DNA of 54,711 nt from a virus. Both the position numbers and the translations under genes were made by a program. Numbering within the stretch: position 1 is the first letter of the stretch; every line of letters starts with the position of its first letter. A model generated the notes under the pieces. The model searched no databases. It saw nothing but the letters and a program-made list of their open reading frames with translations, and was not told the origin of the DNA. Positions 7,489 to 16,369 of the stretch are shown here, piece after piece. Where the stretch lies: positions 1 through 54,711 of the IMG/VR virus record IMGVR_UViG_3300030119_000989; one strand, written 5' to 3'.

Positions 7489-9317
7489 ACCGTCACCGCC
7501 TCTCTGCGGGTGCTGTTACGCTTGGCAGGCTTTGGCCAGTACGGTATGACATTGGCACGGATAATAGCCTGCATTGGCGGTGGGCTGACACTGTTACCGA
7601 TCAGCCGAACCTGTACCCGTTTGCTAAGCTTCTTTCCGTTGGCACCCTCATCGATCACATAGTCATCGCGGAAGCCTTGAGCACGCGCCAGTTCACGGGG
7701 CGTGAGCATTCGCATCATGATGTCCACGATGGCGTAGGTTTCACCGTCGATGGCTAGTGTCACCAAGCCAAAACGCTCGTGTGTCGGGATAGTGTGCAAT
7801 GGCTCACTGCAAGATTGACCATGCACATCACATCCGTAGTATTTAGCCATGAAGGCTGTGACCAACGCCTTGTTGTGATAACCGCTTGTGATGGTTGATA
7901 ACGGATCGGTCACCGACTCGTGACGGTTTTCGCCTTGTCCGACGCGAACGATGTGAGCTGCCCCCACGCTATGATGATCCCATGACGTGATCGTACCAAG
8001 GGGCTTTTCAACAGTCTGCCCTACCACACCGGTGTAATGCTTGTTCAAGAACGCAGCGACCAGAGCATGTTTGCCACCACCACTGACAATGGTGCCCAAG
8101 GGTTTGTCGAGTCCAGGCACGCGGGGAGATTGGCCGGCACGTTCACCGTAGCCGATCTGAACCAGTGTGGGCGACACCAGTGCGTGACGCCCTCCCTTGG
8201 GAGATGCCGTGACGGTCGATAGCGGCTCATTGACGCTACGAGTTTGAGCATGGTCTGATCCATAGTTGGCGATAGACACGATGAACGGTCGAGTCGCATT
8301 GATTACATGCCGATACATCCCGGCTGCAATGCGTTTTAAGGTGTTGTCCGCAAGCGGTCGACGTGGACAAGGTCGCTTGTGATGCTTAGCCCATGCCTTA
8401 GCCTCTGCTGGAGTAGCAAAGATGCTGCACATCGGTTCGGACCAAACGATGATGTCGGCTGCGGTGCGGTAGGGTTTTAATTGTGGTTTCTTCTGATGGC
8501 AATTAACCGTTCGTTTCTGATGTACTTGTCCACATCGTCCGCCCATTGAGCAAGATGATGATGTCCCATTCTGGTCAATTCTGATTTGATCACTGCCATC
8601 TTGCACTGGGCAGCTGTTCCCGGATCTTCTTGTTCGATTCTTTTGACAGCCTGCTCGCTCGTTTCTGTGCGTGTTTCCATATGTAGCCTCCGGCCAAATA
8701 ATTGGTTTGCCATCGCAACGCGCGATGAGGAATAGTCTGTTACGTGTGGTGGGTGCGCCGTAGTCGCAAGCCTTGAGGCATCGCCATTCGACCGCATAGC
8801 CCATATAACGCAGCAGATCGACAAAAATCTGGAAGCATGATCCGTCACGCAGCGGCATGCCTTGTTCATCCAGTTCACTCCACTGCTCGAACTCCGGCAC
8901 GTTTTCCAGCGTGATAATCTTCGGCTTGACCGCAAAGGACCAGCGAATCACCACCCATGCTAAGCTGCGACGCTTGACGGATCGGTTGGGCTTACCGCCC
9001 TTTGCCCGACTGAAATCAGTACAGTCTGGAGAGGCGTGCAAAAACGCGACCGGCTTACCCTCGGTAACCTCACATGGATCCACATCAAACACATCGGACT
9101 GTATGTGATCTGTCATCGGATGATTTCGCATGTGGCAGGAAATCGCGTCCGGATCGTGGTTGATGGCGATGTCGACGTGCCGATTGATACCAACTTCAGC
9201 AAACGCCTGCTCAATGCCGATCGACGCACCACCGCCGCCCGCAAACAGGTCGACGATCAAGCCATCCATGGTGGTGTCGTACAGGCCGGGGGTTTTCACG
9301 CGTGGAGGAACTGCCAT
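7485..9317 (-). CDS. dcm: C5-cytosine DNA methyltransferase (Dcm-like)
   Basis: About 610 residues; would methylate cytosine at C5 in phage DNA. Using the upstream ATG at 9323 for numbering: motif I VDLFAGGGGAS (24-33), motif IV SPDCTDFS with the catalytic Cys at 101, ENV (140-142), TRNRLFLIA (193-201), and near the end ELARAQGF and RLIGNSVSPPPMQ. Between them lie repeated target-recognition blocks of the PLSTVTASPKGGRHALV kind. Residues 217-281 interrupt the usual passage from WPEATYG to LKPYRTAADII and look non-native; they coincide with a separate small gene in another frame (8477-8680). The start is 9317 by TAATG overlap, or 9323. Confidence 0.9.
   Translation of the reverse strand: MAVPPRVKTPGLYDTTMDGLIVDLFAGGGGASIGIEQAFAEVGINRHVDIAINHDPDAISCHMRNHPMTDHIQSDVFDVDPCEVTEGKPVAFLHASPDCTDFSRAKGGKPNRSVKRRSLAWVVIRWSFAVKPKIITLENVPEFEQWSELDEQGMPLRDGSCFQIFVDLLRYMGYAVEWRCLKACDYGAPTTRNRLFLIARCDGKPIIWPEATYGNTHRNERAGCQKNRTRRSGNSCPVQDGSDQIRIDQNGTSSSCSMGGRCGQVHQKRTVNCHQKKPQLKPYRTAADIIVWSEPMCSIFATPAEAKAWAKHHKRPCPRRPLADNTLKRIAAGMYRHVINATRPFIVSIANYGSDHAQTRSVNEPLSTVTASPKGGRHALVSPTLVQIGYGERAGQSPRVPGLDKPLGTIVSGGGKHALVAAFLNKHYTGVVGQTVEKPLGTITSWDHHSVGAAHIVRVGQGENRHESVTDPLSTITSGYHNKALVTAFMAKYYGCDVHGQSCSEPLHTIPTHERFGLVTLAIDGETYAIVDIMMRMLTPRELARAQGFRDDYVIDEGANGKKLSKRVQVRLIGNSVSPPPMQAIIRANVIPYWPKPAKRNSTRREAVTV
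8477..8680 (-). CDS. Small gene nested within the cytosine methylase
   Basis: A 67-residue open frame inside the methylase gene, on the same strand in a different frame. It starts at an ATG preceded by GGAGG with a seven-base gap, a near-ideal ribosome-binding site formed by the methylase codons for WPEATYG. The product is helical and charged: ETSEQAVKRIEQEDPGTAAQ, then KSELTRMGHHHLAQWADDVD and KYIRNERLIAIRR. It looks more protein-like than the methylase frame over the same bases. No family recognised. Its extent matches the segment that seems to have been inserted into the methylase. Confidence 0.6.
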   Translation of the reverse strand: METRTETSEQAVKRIEQEDPGTAAQCKMAVIKSELTRMGHHHLAQWADDVDKYIRNERLIAIRRNHN

Positions 9318-9631
9318 TAGCATGAGACACCATCCTTGCTAGCCATACGCGCTTTTGCCTCAGCCACCAATCGCTTACGCCATCCGGTCGAGATATCCAC
9401 GGCCTCACGGTCGGTCAGTTCCTTGGCACCGGCTTGTACCGCCAATGCTCGTTTACTGGCCGTCAGGTCATAATGCGGGGAAGTACGTAGCTTCTGTGCC
9501 CAGGATCGCTTTAGCCCGATGGATTGGGCGAACCGATGCAGTTCGTCAAGATCACAGTCAGGTGATATCAGCAGGTGGCAAGACTTTCCGTATCGCCACC
9601 CCCAATCGCGGAGTTTGTCGACACCGATCAT
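9317..9631 (-). CDS. DUF4031 family protein
   Basis: A 104-residue protein. The pattern CHLLISPDCDLDELHRFAQS, then HYDLTASKRALAVQAGAKEL and LTDREAV, matches the phage family DUF4031, whose members are about 80-100 residues with a conserved HYD and K-R-A core. Function is unknown. ATG overlaps the ASCH gene stop (ATGA), and its own stop overlaps the methylase start. Confidence 0.75.
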   Translation of the reverse strand: MIGVDKLRDWGWRYGKSCHLLISPDCDLDELHRFAQSIGLKRSWAQKLRTSPHYDLTASKRALAVQAGAKELTDREAVDISTGWRKRLVAEAKARMASKDGVSC

Positions 9632-10092
9632 TGAGTACCCCCATCAAACAAAGGAGCAGGTTTCTTGACGAGTTCTTTGGGGGGAATGGCATCACGGCGC
9701 TTGAAGAATCCAAGCCTGCCACCACAAGGGTCGAATAGTAGAATCTGAGGGTCGCGCAGGACAAAGCCGAAATCGCCCATGAACCACTTCGACTCGGATT
9801 GATTTACGCAGTCCACAATCTCAACGCTTCCGACGATGCCGCCTCGTTCAATTTCTTTTAATGCGGGTACGGCAATTCCACGTCCGCGATATTTTTCGTC
9901 AACGGCAATGTTGGCGTAATCGACTGCATCCCAATATTCAGCCCGAGTGCATCCTTTGGACGCATGTATCAGGATGCGCCCGCGAACATTCGTTGGCCAA
10001 GATCGATTTTCGATATCCTTGCCGACATTGAGTATCAACCACGCCCAAGGCTGGCGAATAGACAGGCAGAGCATGTCTTGATAGTCGATCAT
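9628..10092 (-). CDS. ASCH-domain protein
   Basis: About 154 residues. The opening CLSIRQPWAWLILN, then DIENRSWPTNVRGRILIHAS, is the signature of phage ASCH-domain proteins (a PUA-like beta barrel thought to bind RNA or modified nucleosides). I start at ATG 10092, which overlaps the upstream stop as ATGA; the longer open frame only adds shadow residues. ASCH proteins next to methylases are frequent in phages; the actual ligand is unknown. Confidence 0.82.
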   Translation of the reverse strand: MIDYQDMLCLSIRQPWAWLILNVGKDIENRSWPTNVRGRILIHASKGCTRAEYWDAVDYANIAVDEKYRGRGIAVPALKEIERGGIVGSVEIVDCVNQSESKWFMGDFGFVLRDPQILLFDPCGGRLGFFKRRDAIPPKELVKKPAPLFDGGTQ

Positions 10093-11159
10093 GCTGCACC
10101 TCGAATCTTCGGCATCTGCCGAACACGAAGGTCTTCCGGCCACTGATTGAATGGAATTTTTCGACCGTTGTGGATCAACTGTTTGACGAACACAGGCACG
10201 TTGTGATCTTGGCAGAACTCGATGATCTCACGAACCCACTCGATATCACATGACCGGGCGCCATGCCCAGACTCTGCACCAACGATCACCCAGGAAACAC
10301 CAAGGCCACCCCACATTACGGTAGTCATTCCATCTGGATTATCTGATGCACAGTCTGCACAAAATTCCTCAGTGCCACCTTGGCCGTTGTCACACTTCAA
10401 TGGCGTGTACGCCGGCCCGCACCACTCGCAATACGGCGAGTCTTCGGCCATCTCGATTTGACCAAGCAACGGCTCAATCGAAAGAAATGTTGTCCAACCC
10501 ACAGTGGTGAGTTTGTCAATGAACGGATGACGCTGATCGTAGGTGGATTGATTTTCAGTGCTGGTGCCGAGCCAGACATTCGCAAGCGGCAACTTCCAAG
10601 CCATGAATTCATGACGACCGCCGGTGACGGATTGACCAGACAACTCATGAACGCGATCCCATTGCTTGCCAAGAAAGCCTTGTTCACCTTCATCAAGCCA
10701 GTCCTGTACCTGCTGGTAAATCCGATGCCCCATATCACCCATGGTCATGACCTCGAACATCCGCATGGTGCGTTTGGTCAGAATCTGCATGGTGTGTTGA
10801 GGACATATAGCACAGACGGCCAGAACATTGATGATGTAATCTAGTGGAACACCTTCATGGAATAGATCACTCATTGAATTGACGAAGATCATCCGCGGCT
10901 TGACCCATCGCAGTGGATCGCCGAGGGATTCGTGTACGCATCGAACGATACCATTCCACTGAGGCAACGGCGTGCCCATAGCGTCATGCTTGACCACATT
11001 CAGATAGTTGGCTTTGCGACCTTTGCCGCCATCCTTGATGGCCATTGCAGCCAAGCGTCGTGCCATGACTTCGGCGTAGCAGTTTCTGCACCCTTCACTG
11101 ACCCTGGTGCAGCCGATGACGGGATTCCAAGTTTTCTCTGTCCATTCGATATTGCTCAT
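10089..11159 (-). CDS. Phage Gp37/Gp68 family protein (DUF5131)
   Basis: A 356-residue protein. The start is diagnostic: IEWTEKTWNPVIGCTRVSEG, then CRNCYAE, which gives a CxxxxxxCxxC cluster reminiscent of radical-SAM-like folds. Later segments also match the family: NSMSDLFHEGVPL, ILTKRTMRM, NVWLGTSTENQ and FLSIEPLLG. A second zinc-type Cys set (CEWCGP and CADCAS) sits near residues 245-275. Family members occur in phages and in association with three-Cys-motif partner proteins; the biochemical activity is not established. Starts the modification-type cluster after a short gap. Confidence 0.85.
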   Translation of the reverse strand: MSNIEWTEKTWNPVIGCTRVSEGCRNCYAEVMARRLAAMAIKDGGKGRKANYLNVVKHDAMGTPLPQWNGIVRCVHESLGDPLRWVKPRMIFVNSMSDLFHEGVPLDYIINVLAVCAICPQHTMQILTKRTMRMFEVMTMGDMGHRIYQQVQDWLDEGEQGFLGKQWDRVHELSGQSVTGGRHEFMAWKLPLANVWLGTSTENQSTYDQRHPFIDKLTTVGWTTFLSIEPLLGQIEMAEDSPYCEWCGPAYTPLKCDNGQGGTEEFCADCASDNPDGMTTVMWGGLGVSWVIVGAESGHGARSCDIEWVREIIEFCQDHNVPVFVKQLIHNGRKIPFNQWPEDLRVRQMPKIRGAA

Positions 11160-11180
11160 CCCTGTTATCCTTTCTAAAAT

Positions 11181-11555
11181 TCATCCCACGTACCGCCAGC
11201 ACTTGATCGGATTCCCATGCGACCCGGGCGTCTTGCTTTTCACGTATTGATCTGTCCATTCCCATTCATCCGTGCGGAATACCTGGCCAAGGAAATTCCG
11301 ACTCAAACGCTTCGGCCCGGGGACGTTGGGAATCGCTTCGAAAATCGCTCGTGCATCGTCGGCAGTGACATACGCGTCGTGACCAACTTCATCAAAGCGA
11401 TGTTTCCAGACGATCCTCAGACCCGCCCGGATCATGTCAAGGTATTCACCGCGGGAATACTCGAAGCCATCGAGCACTTGCTGTGCCTTTTCAACTTCGC
11501 TTGGTTCACGTTCGCGCGGTTTAGGTTCGACTGGTATGTCCCAAAGCGTTTGCAT
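11181..11555 (-). CDS. Hypothetical phage protein
   Basis: About 124 residues, function not recognised. It has a charged N-terminal helix (REREPSEVEKAQQVLDG), a central segment DAYVTADDARAIFEAIP and a C-terminal RNFLGQVF with a KSKTPGSHGNPIKCWRYVG ending, a pattern I associate with conserved phage early proteins. ATG 11555 is chosen because AGGA sits at a good distance; TTG 11561 is also in frame. Confidence 0.6.
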   Translation of the reverse strand: MQTLWDIPVEPKPREREPSEVEKAQQVLDGFEYSRGEYLDMIRAGLRIVWKHRFDEVGHDAYVTADDARAIFEAIPNVPGPKRLSRNFLGQVFRTDEWEWTDQYVKSKTPGSHGNPIKCWRYVG

Positions 11556-11607
11556 GTTCAAAATCCTGTGTAATCAACCCATGCCCGTCAGCAATTCGCA
11601 ATCTGTC

Positions 11608-12231
11608 TCATGCGACAAGTTCAAACTGATTGCGGAAAAAGTCCCGCAGAACATGCCCCAACCATGGCTTTGGTGAGTCCACGCGATCAGCTTCCAACTG
11701 CTCAAGATTCTGGACGCGTTGGCGATATGCTTGCTCTGCCTGGGGTGACCAGCTGCTGTAAGGTGCGTTGGCATCAATGCACTTCTGCCATTTCCAATAG
11801 GCTGAAATGGTTGACCGGCTGATTGTTCCATAGACCTTGACCGACATCTGCCAGTCATGGAGCAGCAGACACACACGCATGTCACGTTCGGTCATCTGCT
11901 CGATCTCATCACGCAGATCAGGTATCGCCTCAGCGAATCGATCGATGTGGAATTGCTCCCATGACTTGTGCTTTGTGGAAACGCCGGTCTGCTTTTCGTT
12001 GGCACGTTCTTCACGCAGACGCTTGTGCAGCAACGCAGGTTCGGGGAACTTGGTGGACGTGTCCTTGAGGCCACGCAACGCCCTGATCGCCTGGTTGACT
12101 GTGTATGCGCCCCAGACACGTTTCCAGGACATCCATTGCTCGTTGGTCATCTTCTGAGCAATGCCATCCCACAGGTCAGTGAACACCGCGATCACTTCTT
12201 TATGTTCGACGTCTGTCATTCGCCTGGTCAT
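11608..12231 (-). CDS. Putative replication partner protein
   Basis: About 207 residues downstream of, and overlapping, the replication-initiator-like gene. It is helical and rich in Trp and charged residues (KMTNEQWMSWKRVWGAYTVN, SWEQFHIDRFAEAIPDLRDE). In this position phages usually encode a helicase loader or the second half of a replication pair, but no Walker motif is visible, so that role is only a guess from synteny. Several Met codons compete for the start (12219, 12231, 12240); 12231 has AAGGA at a suitable distance. Confidence 0.5.
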   Translation of the reverse strand: MTRRMTDVEHKEVIAVFTDLWDGIAQKMTNEQWMSWKRVWGAYTVNQAIRALRGLKDTSTKFPEPALLHKRLREERANEKQTGVSTKHKSWEQFHIDRFAEAIPDLRDEIEQMTERDMRVCLLLHDWQMSVKVYGTISRSTISAYWKWQKCIDANAPYSSWSPQAEQAYRQRVQNLEQLEADRVDSPKPWLGHVLRDFFRNQFELVA

Positions 12232-13048
12232 CACTGTCATCCTTCGCGTTAAGAGCCCTTTGAATGATTGCATCCCGATCGACGCTGGATTTGCTTGCTG
12301 GTGGTGATGGACCACTGCTCGTTTCGCCAGGTATCGTTCCCTCGCGTCTGCTGTTGTCGATCACCGCTGCCAAATATCTGGGCCAATGCTTCACGTTGTC
12401 ATTGATGGTTCCAATGGCGCCGATGAGAACATGGTCGGTCGGAACTGGTTCGCCGTCTTTCATCAACGGCGATTCTTTGACCTGGTTGAACAGTCTGTTG
12501 AGCTTGTCCAGTTCCGATGCCGAGAGCGGATACACCAATCTCTGTTCAATCGCTTTGACAACGTTGACCCAGGGATCGGTTGTTTTTTTCCTGTTGGCAT
12601 CACCACCAGAATCAGGTGGTTGCGGATCTGGTTTTTGAACTGGCACAGAAGTTGGTGTGTTTGTGGGCTTGGGATTGGTGTGTCTCAACTTGGGGTTTCC
12701 ACCACCAGTTTTCCCGGCCTTGGCACACTTGTTAGCCTTGGCAGCTTCCTTGACCATGAGCTTTGAGTACAGAATGCCGTCTTCCGTTACAGAAACAACG
12801 CCGGTGTCTTTAAGTTCCGTTAGATGGCGGGAAAGCTCATCGGATGAACAGCCAGTCATGCGAGCGATCTGTTCATGCGAAGGAGCTTTGCCACCAACTA
12901 AGAGATACCCGCAGCGGTCGCTTTTGTGCATCAGAGAGAGCATGTCTGCCCAAATGCCACGAGATCCAGGAGAGCAGGCTCTGAGTTCTTCATCAGAGAG
13001 CCATTTATCAGCCCACCATTTAAACCACGGTTTCTTTGCCACAGTCAA
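12200..13048 (-). CDS. Replication initiator-like winged-helix protein
   Basis: A 282-residue protein. The N-terminal 100 residues (KPWFKWWADKWLSDEELRAC, GIWADMLSLMHKSD, PSHEQIARMTGCSSDEL) form the winged-helix layout of phage replisome-organiser and YdaU/DUF1376-type proteins. A Pro/Thr-rich linker follows, then a C-terminal helical domain, consistent with origin binding at one end and a partner contact at the other. The start is TTG 13048 or GTG 13042, just after the stop of the acidic protein. Assignment is by pattern and position. Confidence 0.65.
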   Translation of the reverse strand: MTVAKKPWFKWWADKWLSDEELRACSPGSRGIWADMLSLMHKSDRCGYLLVGGKAPSHEQIARMTGCSSDELSRHLTELKDTGVVSVTEDGILYSKLMVKEAAKANKCAKAGKTGGGNPKLRHTNPKPTNTPTSVPVQKPDPQPPDSGGDANRKKTTDPWVNVVKAIEQRLVYPLSASELDKLNRLFNQVKESPLMKDGEPVPTDHVLIGAIGTINDNVKHWPRYLAAVIDNSRREGTIPGETSSGPSPPASKSSVDRDAIIQRALNAKDDSDDQANDRRRT

Positions 13049-14005
13049 TCAGTCCTGTTCGTCTTCGTCCATTTCGTCGGATTCATCATCCGCGTCATCG
13101 TCGAGGTTCTCGGTGTCATCGATCTCGTCTTCAACGTTGTCGGCATCGTCCTGATCGACCATGTCTTCATCAGCTTCGGGTGATTCGTCGTCATCATCGT
13201 CTTCAACACCGACCAGGCTCAGTACAACATCACCCGATTCAGGTTGATCCGAATCATCAGACTCAGAATCATCCGTTTCAGTGGTTTGCTCATCGTCAGG
13301 TTGCTTGGTGGAAACGGGGTGACTGGCAAAGTAGTCAGCACAGGCATCAGAGATCAGTTCAGCCTTCTCAGGGCCAATACCTTTAATGTCGGTGAGTTGC
13401 TTGCCAGCCGAGGTGTAATCACTGATCTTGCCGAGCGTGTCGAGTTCGGCGTCAACCAGCTTGTCAGCCAGCTTGTCAGCCAACGCCCCGGTGATGCCAA
13501 GATCATCAAGTGATGCTTCACGCCATTTGTCATCCGTATCAGGCGTGGGAGTGGCGGTGTCAGAGTTCTGCTCAAAGACATCACCGTCATCTGGTTGATT
13601 GAACAAAGGCAATGACGTGTCCTTCATGGCCATTTCGTGTAACTGCTCTTGGGCTGCTTCGTAGGATTTTTTAAAATCAGCGGTTTCAAGCTTGGATGAT
13701 TCCCATGCACTTTTGCGCCGGGAAACAATCTCGGCCTGTTTCTGCAGGTCTTTGCGATAGTGACGTAGATCTTCGAGCAAGCGATGTTCTTTCTCAGCTG
13801 CGATCTGATCGGGTGTGCGATCATCGACTGGCTCATTGGATTTCTGTTCATCAGTAGATTCTTCTGATGACTCATCCGCTGTGACATCATCCTCGCCGGT
13901 GGTTTGAACTTTGCTATCTCCTTCGACCTGTTCGTCCAACAGTGGTGTTTCATCTGTGGTTTCTGGGGTGGCAGTTCCGGGTTCGGTAACGGTGCTTTGG
14001 ATCAT
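13049..14005 (-). CDS. Very acidic protein with a helix-hairpin-helix motif
   Basis: A 318-residue protein dominated by Asp, Glu, Ser and Thr at both ends, including long acidic runs at the C-terminus. In the middle lies a coiled segment (KEHRLLEDLRHYRKDLQKQA) and a helix-hairpin-helix motif, TDIKGIGPEKAELISDACAD, near residue 210. HhH motifs bind DNA backbone, so the protein may attach to DNA while the acidic tails mimic DNA or contact basic proteins. Good ribosome site (AAGGAGG) before ATG. Function not known. Confidence 0.65.
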   Translation of the reverse strand: MIQSTVTEPGTATPETTDETPLLDEQVEGDSKVQTTGEDDVTADESSEESTDEQKSNEPVDDRTPDQIAAEKEHRLLEDLRHYRKDLQKQAEIVSRRKSAWESSKLETADFKKSYEAAQEQLHEMAMKDTSLPLFNQPDDGDVFEQNSDTATPTPDTDDKWREASLDDLGITGALADKLADKLVDAELDTLGKISDYTSAGKQLTDIKGIGPEKAELISDACADYFASHPVSTKQPDDEQTTETDDSESDDSDQPESGDVVLSLVGVEDDDDDESPEADEDMVDQDDADNVEDEIDDTENLDDDADDESDEMDEDEQD

Positions 14006-14208
14006 CGGATCCTCCTTGTGTCAGCGCGTACCAACATTGGCACGCATGGGTGGTAGTTGAAGGTTTGGTTTTCAAGGCTTTAAAGCCCCGTTCAGGTCAC
14101 GAACCCGAAAACACTCTGCGGACGTGAACGCGTCATGCTCACAAGTGCGGGGCGAAGACCTGCCGCCACTGACCGCCAGCAGCGTTAGTGCAGGTTGGGT
14201 ATTTACGG
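14006..14208. other. Gene-free gap with a palindrome
   Basis: About 200 bases between recT and the acidic-protein gene hold no convincing gene. A perfect 12-bp palindrome, GGCTTTAAAGCC, lies at 14076-14087. Nothing else is recognisable; it could include an internal promoter or part of a replication origin, but there is no direct sign. Confidence 0.4.
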
Positions 14209-15183
14209 TTAAATCTTGTCTTCCTGAATCAGGCTGTACATTGCAGCAAGCTGATCATTGTTGAGCTTGCCAAGATCACCTATGTTAAATTCCTGCTTGG
14301 CGGCATCGATCAAACGGCGTTCGGCCTGAGTTTGATTACAACCCAAAGCACCAGACGCGTAGTCAATAAGCTCATCAACCACAGAGAGGCCAGTGTCGCC
14401 GGTTTCAGTGTCAACCTGAACACCATCCGGAACTGGATTAGGCTCTGTGGTTTTGGCAGATTCGTTGATGATCGATTTGCTTCCGGTCAGCTTGCTGGTA
14501 AGGGCTTTGGCGCCGGATTGCTTGGTGGTGGACGGAATGTATCGCGTATCACCATAGGTGTCTTCAAGCTCGTCATCAGTGTGCATGCCCATCAACACTT
14601 CCGGGCAGTATGTTCTGGCAAGCCAAGCAGCAGATCGATACTTGAACATTTGCTCGGGCATGGTTTTCCACTTGGAGCCGGGTTTTTTGTCCCAACCCTC
14701 TTTGATAACCACGTCCCATGTGACGGTGGTTTCACAGCGTTCGCCACTTTTATGCACCGCGTAGGCGGTACAAGAGACGGGGTTGCCACTGTTATCACGA
14801 TCGACTTGGAATTGGATTGGGCCACGGAACGGACCACGCTGGTTAACCAGTGCAATGGCCATCTTGGCTTCAAGGCCGGGCTTTCCGCTGACGACATACA
14901 TGCTCTGCATCAGCATGAACACATTGACACGCATGCGGTAAGCAAGCTCGTAGGCGATCATGCAGTTGGCCAGATTGCCTGCAAACTGCTTGGGAACCAC
15001 ATCAGAGTTGGCATAGACCTTGCAGACACGCTGCATGTGCTCGAACACGCGCGGGTCCATCATCAGAGAAGCATCGCTGTGAACGACTGACAGTTGATTG
15101 TCGGTTTCCATATGCAGGCTTGGGAGGCTGGATTGCTCCTCATTAGCCTGCATGTCTGTTTGTGGTGCGGTTGCAGTGGTCAT
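14209..15183 (-). CDS. recT: RecT single-strand annealing protein
   Basis: A 324-residue recombinase of the RecT/Redbeta type that would anneal complementary single strands. Family-typical segments include QSMYVVSGKPGLEAKMAIAL, GPFRGPIQFQ, the Trp-rich TWDVVIKEGWD and FKYRSAAWLARTYCPEVLMG. N- and C-terminal extensions are polar and probably flexible. The ATG overlaps the exonuclease gene stop (ATGA), giving the usual exonuclease-annealase pair. Confidence 0.9.
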   Translation of the reverse strand: MTTATAPQTDMQANEEQSSLPSLHMETDNQLSVVHSDASLMMDPRVFEHMQRVCKVYANSDVVPKQFAGNLANCMIAYELAYRMRVNVFMLMQSMYVVSGKPGLEAKMAIALVNQRGPFRGPIQFQVDRDNSGNPVSCTAYAVHKSGERCETTVTWDVVIKEGWDKKPGSKWKTMPEQMFKYRSAAWLARTYCPEVLMGMHTDDELEDTYGDTRYIPSTTKQSGAKALTSKLTGSKSIINESAKTTEPNPVPDGVQVDTETGDTGLSVVDELIDYASGALGCNQTQAERRLIDAAKQEFNIGDLGKLNNDQLAAMYSLIQEDKI

Positions 15184-16190
15184 TTACCACGTCCTTTCTT
15201 AGGAGTTTTGAGTCGGAGTACACGGTGTTGGTTTGGCGAAGCGTATTTTTCATACACCCCGTCTGCTTTCATTTGATTGCGGTCAATACTTGGGGCGCCA
15301 TTCTGCATGAAGTGGGTCAGCGACATGCCGCCAGGCAGATCGGCACCTTCGGCGTCACCGAGTGCTGCAAGTACCTTGGCCTGCTCAGCCTTCTCAAGCT
15401 TCTCAGCATCAAGTCGGGTTTGACGTGCATCCTGCCATCGCAAGATCATGTCCACGTCATCGATCTGCACGACCTTGTTGGGCACCTTGCGGAACCGCTT
15501 GACGATGTCCAACTGTGGCTCGCACGGATCGCCTTCGAGATTGATGCCGTGCACGCTGACCAAGCGATCGGCCCAGTCTTCGCGGGGGTCGCGCTGCGGC
15601 GTCACGTAGCGTTCCATGAAGTCTGTGGAAACGTCGCGGATTTTCTTGATCAGTGCATCAACAGGTGTGATCTGGAATTCCACGAAACCGCGTGAGCCAA
15701 GCAATGCGACCAGGTGACACACTTCAGCACCGGTGCAAAGAAGTTGCGTTTGGCATTGAATAATGTAACCGTCAGGAACTTCATCCGAACCAGCCTCACC
15801 CCAGTTGCCATGGATCGGGCCTTCGATACCGCTAGTCTTTGCTTCGACAGGACGACCATTGGCTTTGACCTGGCCATCGAGTGTTGATGCGATTGGAGCA
15901 CCTTGCTTGTCCCAGACGACGACGCTGCGGGTTTCCTTGCCATTCTCGTCGATGGTCCTGACAAGCTCGCCGTATTGTTCTTCGGCATAGTCCAGCACCA
16001 CCGGTTCCAGGCGATTGCCTGCACTGATCGCCGCACTGGTTCGCTTCTCAGGCTCAAGCATGTCACACTTCTCAAGCCATGTGGTGTAGGCATTGCGGTT
16101 GCGAAACGTCGGCATGCCGAGGATAGTTGCGACGTCGGATGCACCGACACGGTGATGACGTTGTTCGATTTCAGTTGCGCTGAGTACCAT
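15180..16190 (-). CDS. YqaJ-type (lambda-Exo-like) exonuclease
   Basis: A 336-residue nuclease of the YqaJ viral recombinase family. The start RHHRVGASDVATILGMPTFR, then the nuclease core with GNRLEPVVLDYAEEQYGELV, PIASTLDGQV and PVEAKTSG, gives the PD-(D/E)xK residues (Asp in TLDG, Glu-Lys in EAK), followed by YIIQCQTQLLCTG. It would resect DNA ends to feed RecT. Length and order with recT are typical. Confidence 0.9.
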   Translation of the reverse strand: MVLSATEIEQRHHRVGASDVATILGMPTFRNRNAYTTWLEKCDMLEPEKRTSAAISAGNRLEPVVLDYAEEQYGELVRTIDENGKETRSVVVWDKQGAPIASTLDGQVKANGRPVEAKTSGIEGPIHGNWGEAGSDEVPDGYIIQCQTQLLCTGAEVCHLVALLGSRGFVEFQITPVDALIKKIRDVSTDFMERYVTPQRDPREDWADRLVSVHGINLEGDPCEPQLDIVKRFRKVPNKVVQIDDVDMILRWQDARQTRLDAEKLEKAEQAKVLAALGDAEGADLPGGMSLTHFMQNGAPSIDRNQMKADGVYEKYASPNQHRVLRLKTPKKGRGK

Positions 16191-16192
16191 TG

Positions 16193-16369
16193 TTATCCCA
16201 TCCTGTCTTCTTCGATTTTGTAAATGCGTTCAGCCTGCTTTGGCGTGAACGTGTGAATGTCCTTGTCAATCAGATTGGAGATAAACTCGATCTCCCAATC
16301 CGTCAGGTCTATGCCGCATGCGTCGATTTCACGCACAAGCGTGTAGAGTTGGGCGTGGTCAATGTGCAT
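16193..16369 (-). CDS. Small hypothetical protein
   Basis: A 58-residue protein starting at ATG 16369, overlapping the ATPase stop by 11 bases. Segments REIDACGIDLTDWEIEFISN and IHTFTPKQAERIYKIEED are typical of small phage proteins that accompany recombination genes; no function recognised. Confidence 0.55.
   Translation of the reverse strand: MHIDHAQLYTLVREIDACGIDLTDWEIEFISNLIDKDIHTFTPKQAERIYKIEEDRMG

Noticed and set aside
12657-13154. Plus-strand Ser-rich frame opposite the acidic protein
   Set aside because: Its Ser and Arg runs are what the complement of Asp/Glu codon runs produces.
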